Origin: Chloroflexota bacterium
GTDB taxonomy: Bacteria > Chloroflexota > Dehalococcoidia > SHYD01
Direction: 5' to 3'
Length of the DNA: 32,750 bases
Assembly (NCBI GenBank): GCA_016190485.1
Contig: JACPQN010000057.1
Location: forward strand, 1 to 32,750
How positions within the stretch are numbered: position 1 is the first letter of the stretch; every line of letters starts with the position of its first letter. Below are positions 8,140 to 17,938 of this stretch, piece by piece. The notes under the pieces are model-generated. The model did not search any database. It was not told the DNA's origin and saw nothing but the letters and a program-made list of their open reading frames with translations. Both the position numbers and the translations under genes were made by a program.

Positions 8140-9408
8140 CTAGGCCAGCACATGGCTACCACATACCAGGCGATAGAACGCTTCCAGTAGTGGCGCCATC
8201 CCTTCCCAGTCGTAGCGTTCCGCCAACGCTCGTCCGCTCGCGGCCAGGCGTGCCGCCAGCGGGCGCGCGCGCAGCAGACGCACGACGGCCCTGGCGAAGC
8301 CCCAGGCGGTGTTGGCTACCAGGGCGTGCTCTCCTGGCCGGAGGTCTACGCCCTCCGCGCCCGGCACGGTGGTCACCACCGGGAGGCCACAGGCCAGCGC
8401 CTGGAGGAGCTTGAGCCGGCTGCCGCCACCAAAGCGCACCGGCAGCACAAAGACCTGCGCCCGGTGGAAGTATGGCAGGTCCTCCGGGACCTCCCCCGTG
8501 ACCTCCACCAGCTCGCCGGCCAGGTCCAGCACCCGGGGCGCCGGGTTCCGCCCTACAATGCTCAGCCGCACCTCCGGCACGGCTTCGGCCACCAGGGGCA
8601 ACACCTCCTCCACGAACCAGACCATGGCGTCCACGTTGGGACGGAAGTCCATAGTCCCGGTGAATAAGAGCTGCGCTCCGCCTTCCGGAAGGCTCGCAGT
8701 TGTGTCTCCCGTCCGGAAGGCTGAGTCTGGTGGGTGGTACCGCTTGGTGTCCACACCGTTGGGCACCACGCTGCTGGTGATCTGAGGCGTCAGCCGTCGT
8801 AGCGCCTCCCGGTCCGCGGACGACACCGTTACGACGCCGTCCACGCTGCCGCACAGGTCGGCCTCGTAGTGGCGCAGCTTCCACCCCTGCACCCAGCTAT
8901 AGAGCGCGCCAGACCACTGGCCGGGGCTGGCCAATCCGGCGCGAAAAGCCCGCTCCTGGAGGCGGTACTCGGCGTTCAGCTCGTCCAGCACTACCTTTGC
9001 CCGGCCTCGCACCACGCTGGCGCCGTCTTCCTTCAGGGGAAAGAGCGCGCCGGCCGCTTCCAGGCCCACCAGGTGCACCACGTCGAAGCGCTGGCGGGAG
9101 AGCAGGCCCTCCACCAGCGTTCCCAGCGCCTCGCCACCGAAACGGTGGGCCAGGTCGGGGAAGGGGGAGGTGGCCACCTCCAGCGCCCGCTGCCACGTGG
9201 TGCGGCCCGGTGGCGGCGAGACGGCGTGAATCCCCCGGCAGAGAGGCGTCAGTCCCTGGCGCAGCGCAACCTCCTGCCGCACCGAGGCGTAGCACGCCAG
9301 GTGCACCTCGTGCCGCGCCGAGAGCAACCGTATGAAGTTGTAGGTGCGGAGGCTGGAGCCGCCCTGGGGAGGCCAGGGGGGCTCGACGGTGACGAAGAGC
9401 AGCTTCAT
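8140..9408 (-). CDS. Family 4 glycosyltransferase (atypical EX7E site)
   Basis: 422-residue GT-B fold glycosyltransferase related to GT4 enzymes. The N-terminal domain begins MKLLFVTVEPPWPPQGGS and contains a FDVVHLVGLEAAG stretch. The C-terminal donor-binding domain has VVPNGVDTKRYHPPD and LLFTGTMDFRPNVDAMVWFVEEV. Its end motif is FGGGSRLKLLQALACGLPVV. At the place where classic GT4 enzymes carry E-x7-E, the first Glu is absent and the second is Gln. The GGGSRLK variant is known, from memory, in a GT4 subgroup with a GxxRxK-type motif, so the enzyme is probably active but the Gln is worth noting. Its ATG start overlaps the stop of the preceding gene by four bases (ATGA), implying translational coupling. 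Confidence 0.88.
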   Translation of the reverse strand: MKLLFVTVEPPWPPQGGSSLRTYNFIRLLSARHEVHLACYASVRQEVALRQGLTPLCRGIHAVSPPPGRTTWQRALEVATSPFPDLAHRFGGEALGTLVEGLLSRQRFDVVHLVGLEAAGALFPLKEDGASVVRGRAKVVLDELNAEYRLQERAFRAGLASPGQWSGALYSWVQGWKLRHYEADLCGSVDGVVTVSSADREALRRLTPQITSSVVPNGVDTKRYHPPDSAFRTGDTTASLPEGGAQLLFTGTMDFRPNVDAMVWFVEEVLPLVAEAVPEVRLSIVGRNPAPRVLDLAGELVEVTGEVPEDLPYFHRAQVFVLPVRFGGGSRLKLLQALACGLPVVTTVPGAEGVDLRPGEHALVANTAWGFARAVVRLLRARPLAARLAASGRALAERYDWEGMAPLLEAFYRLVCGSHVLA

Positions 9409-10517
9409 CGGGCGGCGGCTTTGCGATAGACCTCAAGGGTGCGCTCGGCGGTGTCCTCCCAGCGGAAGGCGCCGGCCTGGGCCACTCCCGCCCGGCTCAG
9501 GCGCTCCCGCAAGGGAGGGTCTTCTGCCAGGCGCAGGAGGTGCTGACCCAGGCCTGCCGGGTCCTCTGGATCGAAGTAGAGGGCAGCGTCTCCCAGGACC
9601 TCCGGCAGTGCCGGAGCGCTGGAGGCCACCACCGGCGTGCCGCAGGCCATGGCCTCCAGCGGCGGCAGGCCGAAACCCTCGTAGAGGGAGGGGAAGACAA
9701 AGACCCAGGCAGCGTTGTAGAGCAACCGCAGCTCCTCCTCCGTCGCAGGGCCGTAGAAGATAGTGCGTCGCTGGATGCCCAAGCGCTGGAATAGGGTCTC
9801 GGTCTCCTCCCAGCGCCAGCCCCGGGGGCCCGCCAGCACCAGGGTGCCCAGGGAGTCCGGCAGCCGCGAACCGATCTCCGCCAGGGTCCGGAAGAGGCAG
9901 CCGAGGTTCTTCCGTGGTTCCAGGGCGCCCACCCAGAGGATGAAGCGCTCCGGCAGGCCGCGGCGGCGGCAGAAGTCTTTGAGGGCAGTCCGGTCTGCCG
10001 TTGGCCGGTAGCAGGAGTCCACCCCGTGGTAGACCACGTCCACCCGCTCTCGGGGCACCCCCAGCAACTCCCCCATGTCCACCCTGGTAGCTTCGGAGAC
10101 GGCGATGATGGCCTCGGCGTCAGCCACCGCCCGGTCCACCTGGTCGTAGTAGCGCAGGCTGTCGGCGGTCTTGGTCTCGGGATAGCGGCGGAAGGCGAGG
10201 TCGTGCACCGTCACCACCGCGGGGCAGCGGCGACGGAAGGGCGGGATAAAGTCGGGACTGTGGAGCACCTCCAGCGGCTGAAGGGCAAGCTCCAGGGGCA
10301 GCGACCACTGCTCCAGCACATGATGGGGCGGCGTCCAGAGGGAGCGCACCCGCACATTGGGGCCAGCCGCCAGCGGCTGGGGGGACCTGCGGCTCTGGAG
10401 GAGGGTAAAGTCATCGTCGGGATCTACCCGCGCCAGGGCCCTAGCGAGCCCCCGCACGTAGGTGTTGATGCCCCCTTGCTGATAGGCCACCAGGCGGGCG
10501 TCGATGCCGATGCGCAT
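9405..10517 (-). CDS. Family 4 glycosyltransferase (mannosyltransferase-like)
   Basis: 370-residue GT-B fold GT4 enzyme. I chose the ATG at 10517 because the protein then begins MRIGIDARLVAYQQGGINTY, the standard start of this group; the frame is open further upstream but that part overlaps the lipoprotein gene on the same strand and is not conserved in type. Other motifs are VVTVHDLAFRRYPE, VYHGVDSCYRP, ILWVGALEPRKNLG and [19 protein letters not shown], the last with an intact E-x7-E. It closely resembles the GT4 enzymes at 20421 and 21578 in motif wording, suggesting paralogues for successive additions. It starts seven bases after the Gmad2 lipoprotein stop and overlaps the following GT4 gene by four bases. 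Confidence 0.92.
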   Translation of the reverse strand: MRIGIDARLVAYQQGGINTYVRGLARALARVDPDDDFTLLQSRRSPQPLAAGPNVRVRSLWTPPHHVLEQWSLPLELALQPLEVLHSPDFIPPFRRRCPAVVTVHDLAFRRYPETKTADSLRYYDQVDRAVADAEAIIAVSEATRVDMGELLGVPRERVDVVYHGVDSCYRPTADRTALKDFCRRRGLPERFILWVGALEPRKNLGCLFRTLAEIGSRLPDSLGTLVLAGPRGWRWEETETLFQRLGIQRRTIFYGPATEEELRLLYNAAWVFVFPSLYEGFGLPPLEAMACGTPVVASSAPALPEVLGDAALYFDPEDPAGLGQHLLRLAEDPPLRERLSRAGVAQAGAFRWEDTAERTLEVYRKAAAR

Positions 10518-10524
10518 GCTGGTC

Positions 10525-11112
10525 CTAGTTGGGGACGAGCACCACCGGCACGGAGGCCAGGTGTTGCACGCTGCCGTCTTTTGCGCTGCGGCTGAACGCC
10601 TCCACCGTCCCGTTCTGCCTGCCGCCCGCCAAGGCGAACGAGATGTTCGTGGCGTAGTCTCCCCGCTCCGGCGCGCCCACTGAAGCAGTAGTCCAGCCCG
10701 TGCCCACCTGGTCCCCACGAGCGTTGCGCACCACGATCTCCACCGTGCCCTCGAAGACCCGGGCGCTACCGGCCACCCGCACCGGGCTCCGGACCTCGGC
10801 GCCCCGCGCAGGAGCGGCGATGGTGATCTCCGGCAGAGGGGTCGGCGTGCCTCCCCCAGGGGGCGTTGCAGGCCCCGAAGTACGGGCGCCGCCGGGCGTG
10901 GCCTGTGGAGACGCGGGGCCGGAGGGGCCGGAGGGGCCGCCCAGACCGCAGCCAACCGCTGCCAGCGTCAAGAACCCGGCCAGCAACAGCGCGGCGGCAC
11001 GGGAGGACGCTCTCCTCTGTCCCGCCAGCCTCCATCCTGGTGACGCTGGCCTCGGGTCCATTGACGGTCTAGAATGGAGGTTAAGGGTCGGCGTTCCTGA
11101 AGGCAACCGCAT
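10525..11112 (-). CDS. Gmad2-domain putative lipoprotein
   Basis: 195-residue secreted protein, first gene of the leftward operon. A hydrophobic segment ending LTLAAVGC (about residues 42-55) looks like a lipoprotein signal with the Cys as lipidation site. A low-complexity Gly/Pro/Ser/Thr linker follows (GPSGPSGPASP through PTPLPE). The last ~100 residues match the Gmad2 immunoglobulin-like pattern: ITIAAPARGAEVRSPVRVAG, GTVEIVVRNARGD, a GDYATNISFAL stretch and a final VPVVLV strand. Gmad2 domains occur in sporulation- and surface-linked proteins with unclear function. The start is uncertain: ATG 11112 gives a long n-region before the signal, and ATG 11061 gives a more usual length but has no evident ribosome binding site. 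It might hold or sense the glycan at the surface, which is inference. Confidence 0.75.
   Translation of the reverse strand: MRLPSGTPTLNLHSRPSMDPRPASPGWRLAGQRRASSRAAALLLAGFLTLAAVGCGLGGPSGPSGPASPQATPGGARTSGPATPPGGGTPTPLPEITIAAPARGAEVRSPVRVAGSARVFEGTVEIVVRNARGDQVGTGWTTASVGAPERGDYATNISFALAGGRQNGTVEAFSRSAKDGSVQHLASVPVVLVPN
10915..10938 (-). repeat. Short tandem repeat encoding the GPS linker
   Basis: A nine-base unit (GGAGGGGCC on the plus strand) is repeated at 10921-10929 and 10930-10938, with a partial unit before it. It encodes GPSGPSGP in the linker of the lipoprotein. Units are multiples of three, so length change would alter linker length without shifting frame. Confidence 0.7.
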
Positions 11113-11141
11113 AGCATCCCAGTCAGGCTCCCGTCAGGCCC

Positions 11142-11150
11142 ATTGTAGCA
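11142..11150 (-). promoter_or_regulatory. Candidate extended -10 promoter for the leftward glycan operon
   Basis: Read on the minus strand, TGCTACAAT (11150 to 11142) is a close match to an extended -10 element (TGnTATAAT). It lies just upstream of the lipoprotein gene that heads the leftward operon, giving a leader of about 20-70 bases depending on which start is used. No good -35 hexamer is found at standard spacing (a GTGACA lies 22 bases away), which is acceptable for extended -10 promoters. It also sits at the rsmG start on the other strand. Confidence 0.4.
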
Positions 11151-11157
11151 CAGTGCC

Positions 11158-11928
11158 ATGCCTGCTCAGTGTCACGCGGGCGCGCCCGCGCCCTCAACCA
11201 CCGCCTCGCCAGCAGACGCGGAAGCTGCCCTGGCCGACGGAGCACGCCGCCTGGGCCTGGCCCTGACGGAGGCGCACCTCTCTCAGTTTCGCCGGTACTA
11301 CCGGGCCCTGGTGTCGTGGAACCGCAGAGCCAACCTCACGGCTATCACGGAGTACGGAGACGTGCTCATCAGGCACTTCCTGGACTCCCTCACCGTAACG
11401 CTGGCCATAGAGGGCCATAGTCTCCGGCTGCTGGACGTCGGCTCCGGAGCGGGCTTTCCGGGCGTCCCGCTGCGGCTGGCGCTGCCGCAGCTACAGGTCA
11501 CCCTGCTGGAGGCCACGGAGAAGAAGACGGCGTTCCTGCGCCATTTGCGCCTGCCGCTGGAGCTGCCGGACCTCGCCGTGGTGACTGGCCGGGTCGAGCA
11601 GGTGGCCCACGACCCGGCGCACCGGGAGAGCTATGACCTGGTGGTCAGCCGCGGCGTGGACTCCATGGCAACCCTCGCCGAGTACCAGCTCCCCTTTTGC
11701 CGGGTAGGTGGTCGTGCTGTGGCTATGAAGAAAGGCGACATCGCCGCCGAGGTGGGGCAGGCGCAGCGGGCCATGGCGCTGCTGGGCGGGCGGCTGCTGG
11801 ACATCGTCTCAGTCCCGCTGCCTCAGCTCCCGGACCAGCGTTGCCTTGTGGTGGTGGAAAAGGTATCCCCCACGCCGGACCGCTATCCCCGTCGTCCCGG
11901 CATGCCCGCCAAGCGGCCGCTGGTGTAA
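11158..11928 (+). CDS. rsmG: 16S rRNA (guanine-527-N7) methyltransferase
   Basis: RsmG/GidB methylates N7 of G527 in 16S rRNA using SAM, in the cytoplasm. The 256-residue product has the family core: FRRYYRALVSWNRRANLTAIT near residue 43, IRHFLDSL, and the SAM-binding glycine motif LLDVGSGAGFPGVPL (residues 92-106). LLEATEKKTAFL follows, then a conserved VVSRGVDSMATL stretch (usually SRAVA) and AVAMKKG. Length is slightly over the usual ~210-240, with a non-conserved N-terminal tail of about 25 residues. No clear ribosome binding site precedes the ATG at 11158, so a downstream start or leaderless translation is possible. It is a housekeeping gene embedded between the two arms of a glycan locus. 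Confidence 0.95.
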   Translation: MPAQCHAGAPAPSTTASPADAEAALADGARRLGLALTEAHLSQFRRYYRALVSWNRRANLTAITEYGDVLIRHFLDSLTVTLAIEGHSLRLLDVGSGAGFPGVPLRLALPQLQVTLLEATEKKTAFLRHLRLPLELPDLAVVTGRVEQVAHDPAHRESYDLVVSRGVDSMATLAEYQLPFCRVGGRAVAMKKGDIAAEVGQAQRAMALLGGRLLDIVSVPLPQLPDQRCLVVVEKVSPTPDRYPRRPGMPAKRPLV

Positions 11929-11993
11929 CCAGCCTCGCCCCTTCCCGTTCCCCGCTATAGCAGGCGACCACACTGGCAGTAGAGGCGACCCGA

Positions 11994-13652
11994 TTGCAGT
12001 TCTCACGCAGGCTCCCCCTCCGGCTGATCTCCTTCCTCCTTTTGGTAGGCTCGCTGGTGGGCCTGGCACTGGCGCCCAAGCCCGCGCAGCCCCCCCCGGT
12101 CACCAGCGCGGCCCCGCGGCCCATCCCTCACACCGATGTCAACCCCCTGGGCGCCAACTTCTTCCTGGAGCGGGAGGTGGAGGCCTGGAAGCGAGAGCAG
12201 ACGCTGAAGCTGGCCCGGGAGGCGGGCATCGGGTGGATCAAGCAGATGTTCGTGTGGGAGGAGATCGAGCCCCGGAAGGGCTACTACTACGACGACAAGT
12301 TCAAGAAAAGCACCTGGGAGAAGTACGATGAGATCGTGGCCCTGGCAGAGCGCCATGGCATGCGCATCATCGCCCGGCTGGACCGCCCGCCAGCCTGGAC
12401 CCGCCGGGACAACCGCTACGTCACAGCCCCCCCAGACGACTTTGCCGACTACGCCAGCTTTGTCCGGACGGTGGTGAGCAGGTATAAGGGGCGGGTGCAA
12501 TACTACCAGGTCTGGAACGAGCCCAACATCTGGCCTGAGTGGGGTGACCGCCCGGTAGACCCGGCAGGCTACGTGACCATGCTCAAGCTGGCCGCCGCGG
12601 CCGCACGGGAGGCCGACCCTGGCGTCGTGATCCTCAGCGCGCCCCTGGCCGAGACTCTGGAGGAGTCGCCCAGGAACCTGAGCGAGCTCCAGTACCTGGA
12701 CGCCATGTACCGGGCAGGGGCCAGGGACGCCTTCGACGTACTAACGGTCAACGCCTACGGCTTCGAGTTCCCGCCGGACGCTCCTCCTGATCCCAGGACA
12801 CTGAACTTCCAGCGGGTGAAGCTGCTGCGGAACGTCATGGAGCGCCACGGTGATGGCCAAAAGGCGGTCTGGTTCAACGAGTTCGGGTGGAACGCCTCGC
12901 CGCCGGAGTTCTCGCCCGCCAAGCTCATCTGGCGCCGGGTGCCGGAGCAGCAGCAGGCCGACTACACCGCCCAGGCCATCCGGCTGGCCCGGAGCTGGGG
13001 CTGGGTGGGGGTCATCAACCTCTGGTACTTCCGCCAGGTGGGCGACATCCCCATTGAACAATCGGACTACTTCTTCCGAGTAGTAGACACCGACTTCACG
13101 CCCCGCCTGGTGTACCACCGGGTCAAGGAGCTAGGCCAGGAGCTGCAAGTGGCTGGGGCCGGCGACTACGAGGCGACCAATCCCGCCGTCCAGCTCCAGG
13201 GGGCTTGGTCTGGACAGCGGGTGGAGGGCGCTCCCGGCCAGCGGGCGTGGCGGAGCCCAGAGCAGGGTGGCGCCGCCACCTTTACCGTGGCAGGCACCAG
13301 CCTAGCCCTCATGGTGCTGACCGGGAAGGAGCCAACACGCCTCAGCATGACGGTGGACGGCAAGGAGGGCGGTCTTCCGCTCCAGGGCCCCCGTGCGGGA
13401 CCGGTCCTGGAGCTGCCGGGCACGGCAACGCCAGCGCTAGTAAAGACGATGGTGGCCACTGGCCTGAGCCCGGGCGTGCACGCGGTCAGGCTGGAGCGCC
13501 TCTCCGGGCCGCCCTGGGCCTTCACCACCTTCGAAGTCGAGTACAAGCCCGACACCACGGCCTTCTGGGCGCTGGCGCTGGCAGCCGCGCTGGGTGGCGC
13601 CGGCCTGGTGCTCTCCTCGCTGCGGCGGCGCGGCGCGTCTGGCCCCGGCTAG
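11994..13652 (+). CDS. Membrane-anchored clan GH-A glycoside hydrolase (GH39/GH5-like, PslG-like), copy 2
   Basis: 552-residue paralogue of the hydrolase at 6343-8085, same architecture. It has an N-terminal signal or anchor (residues 9-27, LISFLLLVGSLVGLALA), a GH-A barrel opening with NPLGANFFLEREVEAWKREQ, a beta-rich C-terminal region, and a C-terminal membrane helix (about 522-542) followed by Arg-rich SLRRRGASGPG. The acid/base is Glu176 in VWNEPN and the nucleophile Glu296 in WFNEFGWN, 120 apart. The start is TTG at 11994, supported by the signal peptide that follows it and an AGAGG a few bases upstream. It is the first gene of the rightward glycan run, and 14 bases separate it from the GT39-like gene. 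Likely trims, releases or remodels the polymer outside the membrane. Confidence 0.85.
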   Translation: MQFSRRLPLRLISFLLLVGSLVGLALAPKPAQPPPVTSAAPRPIPHTDVNPLGANFFLEREVEAWKREQTLKLAREAGIGWIKQMFVWEEIEPRKGYYYDDKFKKSTWEKYDEIVALAERHGMRIIARLDRPPAWTRRDNRYVTAPPDDFADYASFVRTVVSRYKGRVQYYQVWNEPNIWPEWGDRPVDPAGYVTMLKLAAAAAREADPGVVILSAPLAETLEESPRNLSELQYLDAMYRAGARDAFDVLTVNAYGFEFPPDAPPDPRTLNFQRVKLLRNVMERHGDGQKAVWFNEFGWNASPPEFSPAKLIWRRVPEQQQADYTAQAIRLARSWGWVGVINLWYFRQVGDIPIEQSDYFFRVVDTDFTPRLVYHRVKELGQELQVAGAGDYEATNPAVQLQGAWSGQRVEGAPGQRAWRSPEQGGAATFTVAGTSLALMVLTGKEPTRLSMTVDGKEGGLPLQGPRAGPVLELPGTATPALVKTMVATGLSPGVHAVRLERLSGPPWAFTTFEVEYKPDTTAFWALALAAALGGAGLVLSSLRRRGASGPG

Positions 13653-13666
13653 CCCTCAGCGACCCG

Positions 13667-15397
13667 GTGACCGGGATCCCTTGGCCCAGTAGCCCCGTGC
13701 AGCCCGGCATCGACCTCGCAACAGCCTCGCCCAGCCTTCTCCAGCAGAGCGCATCCAGGCGATCGCTCCCACTGCAAGACCTTTCCCTGCTGGGGGCCAT
13801 CCTGCTGCTCTACGGCGGGCTGGCCCTCTACCAGCTTGGGCTACCTGGCCTCTACTACGATGAGGCCGCCGACGCGGTCCCGGCCATGCTGCTGCTTCAG
13901 GGCAAGCAGCCGGAGCTGGTACGGGGCGCTGGCTTGTCAGTCCTGGGGGTCATCCTGCCCCTCATGGTCATGGACTACGTGGGAGCGGTGCATACCTACG
14001 CCGTCCTGCCCTTCTTTGCCTGGCTGGGCGTCGGGGTCATACCTCTCCGGCTGATGACCGTAACCGGCGGGGCGCTGACGCTGCTGGCCACCTACGTCTG
14101 GGCCCGAGGGTTGTTCTCCACCTCCTGGGTGGCGGCGGCGGCAGCCCTGGCCCTGGCGACACACCCCTCCTTCATCTTTTATGTGCGCCAAGGGGTGCAT
14201 GTCTCCTCGCTACTGGCCCTGTGGGCCATGCTGAGCCTCCTCCTGCTGCTGGCGTGGCGTCGCAGCGGCGCCTGGGGATGGGCAGTTGGGGCGGCCTTTG
14301 TCCTGGGACTGGGGCTCAGCACCAAGGTGCTGTTCCTCTGGTTCATCCTGGCCCTGGCCGCCATCTCCGTGGCCTGGCGGGGCGCGCTGTGGCTGGCAGA
14401 GCTGCGGCAGGGACATGCAGCCACCCGACCAGCGCCCGTGGCCCTGGCTTCAAGAGCGCTGCGGATCGCCTCGGCGTTCCTGGCCTTTCTGGCGGGAGCG
14501 GGCATGCTCATCCTGTACAACCTCCAGACCGGCGGTACCCTGGAGGCGCTGGCCGCCAGCGCCCAGGTGAGCCAGTACGGGGTGCGGAACAGCGAGTACC
14601 TCAGGAACCTCCTGACTCGCCTGGACAGCCTGCGCGCCCTGCTGGATGGCGGCCACTTCTGGTTCCTGGGCGACGCGCCCTCCAATCCCTGGTTCCCGCT
14701 GGGATTCGGGCTGACCGTGGCTGCCCTGGTAGCCACCCTGCTCCTGCGCCCCCAGGCGCGCCGCCACCTGCCTGGAGCGCTGCTGGCGCTGGCGCTGGCC
14801 CTGCTGGTCCTGCTCCAGAGCCCCCTCACCCTCTCCGGCCTCTGGCCCACCCATCTCTTCTTCCTGCTCCCGCTCCTCTGCGTCCTCCTGGCGCTGGGGA
14901 TCTACCTCCTGGGCCGGTATCTCCTGGGAGCACGAGGGCTGCGGGCCATGACGGCCACTCTGGCGTTCCTGGTCACCGGCAACCTGGTGGTAGACTGGCA
15001 GTACCATGACCTGCTTGGGCGCGCCGGTGGTCTGGGCGCCCACTCCGACACCGTCGCCGCGCTGGCAGACTTCTTGGACACGCAGCGCGTGACCGAGCCT
15101 CTGGCCATGGACTGGGGGATCAAGTACAGCGTGCAGCTCCTCACCCAAGGGCGGGTGAACCCGGTGGAGGTCTTCCACTACACCCAGGAGCCGCCGGAGG
15201 CCTTCTTGCACTGGCTCTACGGCGCGTTGACGCGGCCGGACCACCTCTACCTGTTTCACAGCCCAGAGCACACCACCTTTCCCCGCTTTACCCTCTTCAA
15301 GCAGGTGGCGGCGGCGCTCCAGAAGGAGCTGCGCGTGGAAGCGACCTTCTACAGCAGGGACGGCGCGCCCGTGTACCTGCTCTACACCGCCCGCTAG
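13667..15397 (+). CDS. GT39-like (PMT/ArnT superfamily) integral membrane glycosyltransferase
   Basis: About 576 residues with some ten or more predicted membrane helices. This is the plan of GT-C enzymes that use polyprenyl-phosphate sugars and act on the outer face of the membrane. The first extracytoplasmic loop has YYDEAADAV with Asp65-Glu66, the acidic pair expected at the GT-C catalytic site. The ORF is open well into the preceding hydrolase gene, but sequence before 13667 is a shadow of that gene. GTG 13667 (14 bases after the hydrolase stop) and GTG 13697 are the candidate starts; neither has a strong ribosome binding site. A soluble C-terminal domain covers roughly the last 120 residues. 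Substrate could be the glycan, a lipid or a protein; this cannot be read from sequence. Confidence 0.82.
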   Translation: MTGIPWPSSPVQPGIDLATASPSLLQQSASRRSLPLQDLSLLGAILLLYGGLALYQLGLPGLYYDEAADAVPAMLLLQGKQPELVRGAGLSVLGVILPLMVMDYVGAVHTYAVLPFFAWLGVGVIPLRLMTVTGGALTLLATYVWARGLFSTSWVAAAAALALATHPSFIFYVRQGVHVSSLLALWAMLSLLLLLAWRRSGAWGWAVGAAFVLGLGLSTKVLFLWFILALAAISVAWRGALWLAELRQGHAATRPAPVALASRALRIASAFLAFLAGAGMLILYNLQTGGTLEALAASAQVSQYGVRNSEYLRNLLTRLDSLRALLDGGHFWFLGDAPSNPWFPLGFGLTVAALVATLLLRPQARRHLPGALLALALALLVLLQSPLTLSGLWPTHLFFLLPLLCVLLALGIYLLGRYLLGARGLRAMTATLAFLVTGNLVVDWQYHDLLGRAGGLGAHSDTVAALADFLDTQRVTEPLAMDWGIKYSVQLLTQGRVNPVEVFHYTQEPPEAFLHWLYGALTRPDHLYLFHSPEHTTFPRFTLFKQVAAALQKELRVEATFYSRDGAPVYLLYTAR

Positions 15398-15403
15398 CGC
15401 GCC

Positions 15404-16854
15404 GTGACGGGCCACTCCTTCTGGCAACGCTTGCTGGCGCTCCTCCCCCAGGGCGACGGCGCGCGCCAGGGCGGGCTGGCCGTGGGCCTGGTAGCAGCGC
15501 CGGCGTTGCTCTACTACCTCAGCCCCAACCTCCTGCTGGCCTTCTTCTGGACAGCCGTGTTCCTGTTCATGGCCTGGTGGCGGCTGGACCTGGGGTTGCT
15601 GGTCGTCCTCCTCAGCGCGCCCTTCTACCGGTTCCCCAAGGCGCTGGACCTGGCCTTTCTCACCACCCCTCTGGGCCGCACCGTGCCGCTGGACATCAGC
15701 CTTGCAGAGTACGCCCTTTGGGTCTGCGCGGTGGCGTGGTGCCTGCGGAGGCTCGCCCCGGCGCCGGAGGTGACGAGCCAGCTCGACACCTCCCTCCCTA
15801 GAGCCACCTGGGACATATGGGCGCCTCCGGCCCTGCTGGTAGGCGCGGCCACGGTCTCGCTACTCTTCACCCAGCACCTCCAGGTCGCCCTGCGAGAGTA
15901 CCGGGTGGTGGTGGTGGAGCCAGCGCTGTACTACCTGCTGCTGGTACAGACGCTGCGCGGTAAGCGGGACGTCGCCCGCTACCTGGCCGGGCTGGTCGTG
16001 CTGGCCGCCGCCATCTCCCTGTTCGGGCTGTTCCACTACTTCGCCATTGGCGAGGTGGAGGCCACGGGCGGCGTGCGCCGCATCCTGGCGGTGTACCACT
16101 CACCGAACGCGCTGGCCCTCTTCCTGGGCCGGGCCATCCCGGTGGCCCTGGCGCTGGCGCTGGTCCCGCTGCTCACGGGCCGCCGACGCCGCAGCGCCTT
16201 CCTCTATGGCGCCGCCGCTGCTCCGATGCTCTCCGCCTTCTCCCTCACCTTCTCCCGGGGGGCGTACCTGGGCCTCCTGGCCGCACTGCTCTTCCTCCTG
16301 GCGGCGGTGCGCCGGCGGCTGGGCCTGGCGGTGCTGGTGGCCGGAGCTCTCACCCTGCTCCTAGCAGCGCCCTTCCTGCCCTGGGAGCGGCTGCTCGCGC
16401 CCACGCCCATCGCCCAGCGCCTTTACGTGTGGCAGGCCGCCCTGGCCCTGGCCCTGGACCACCCCCTCACGGGCGTGGGGCTGGACAACTTCCTCTCCTA
16501 CTACCCGCGCTACCTCCTACCGCAGGCGGCCCTGGAGCCCGACATCTCTCATCCCCACAACCTGCTCCTTGACTTTTGGCTAAGCCTTGGCATACTAGGG
16601 CTTGTGGCGCTCACGGGGCTGCTCTATCATTTCGGTAACGCCGCGCGACGGCTCCTGGCGCTGCCCCTGAGCAGCAGTGAGCGGACTCTGGCGCTGGCCG
16701 TGACGGCTAGCATGGTAGATGCACTGGTGCACGGGTTGAGCGACAACAGCTACTTCCTCATTGACCTGGCCTACCTGTTCTGGATGACCTACGCCCTGCT
16801 CCAGGTCCTCCTCCGCCAAGCGACGTCCGGACCCACCGTCGAGGCGGCCCGCCC

Positions 16855-16858
<4 letters not shown>
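15404..16858 (+). CDS. O-antigen ligase/polymerase-like membrane protein (Wzy_C), copy 1
   Basis: 484-residue polytopic membrane protein of the O-antigen ligase (WaaL/Wzy) superfamily, which joins lipid-linked glycans to an acceptor or polymerises them outside the membrane. About 11-12 hydrophobic segments are visible. The large loop motif of the Wzy_C family is clear: VWQAALALALDHPLTGVGLD, then YPRY and HPHNLLLDFWLSLGILGL. The His of HPHN and the upstream Arg residues are the features usually linked to activity. The start is GTG 15404, seven bases after the GT39-like stop, and the 3' end overlaps the UXS-like gene by four bases (ATGA). Whether it is a ligase or a polymerase cannot be decided from sequence. 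Confidence 0.87.
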
Positions 16859-17823
<965 letters not shown>

Positions 17824-17938
17824 GAGCCGCCCGACGAGAACCGCCACCCTCCGCCGACCGGCTGCTCTCCTTACGGCTGCGGCCCTCCTGCTCTGCGCGA
17901 CCATCCTGGCGACCATCCCTCTGCGGGACGCGGCCCTG

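Noticed and set aside
11945-11993. Promoter with GCTATAGC as -10 before the second hydrolase gene.
   Set aside because: The element is a chance palindrome with no supporting -35 or extended -10, so I do not list it.
13205-13666. N-terminal extension of the GT39-like ORF into the hydrolase gene.
   Set aside because: The extra sequence is an out-of-frame reading of the hydrolase; the membrane protein proper begins after 13652.
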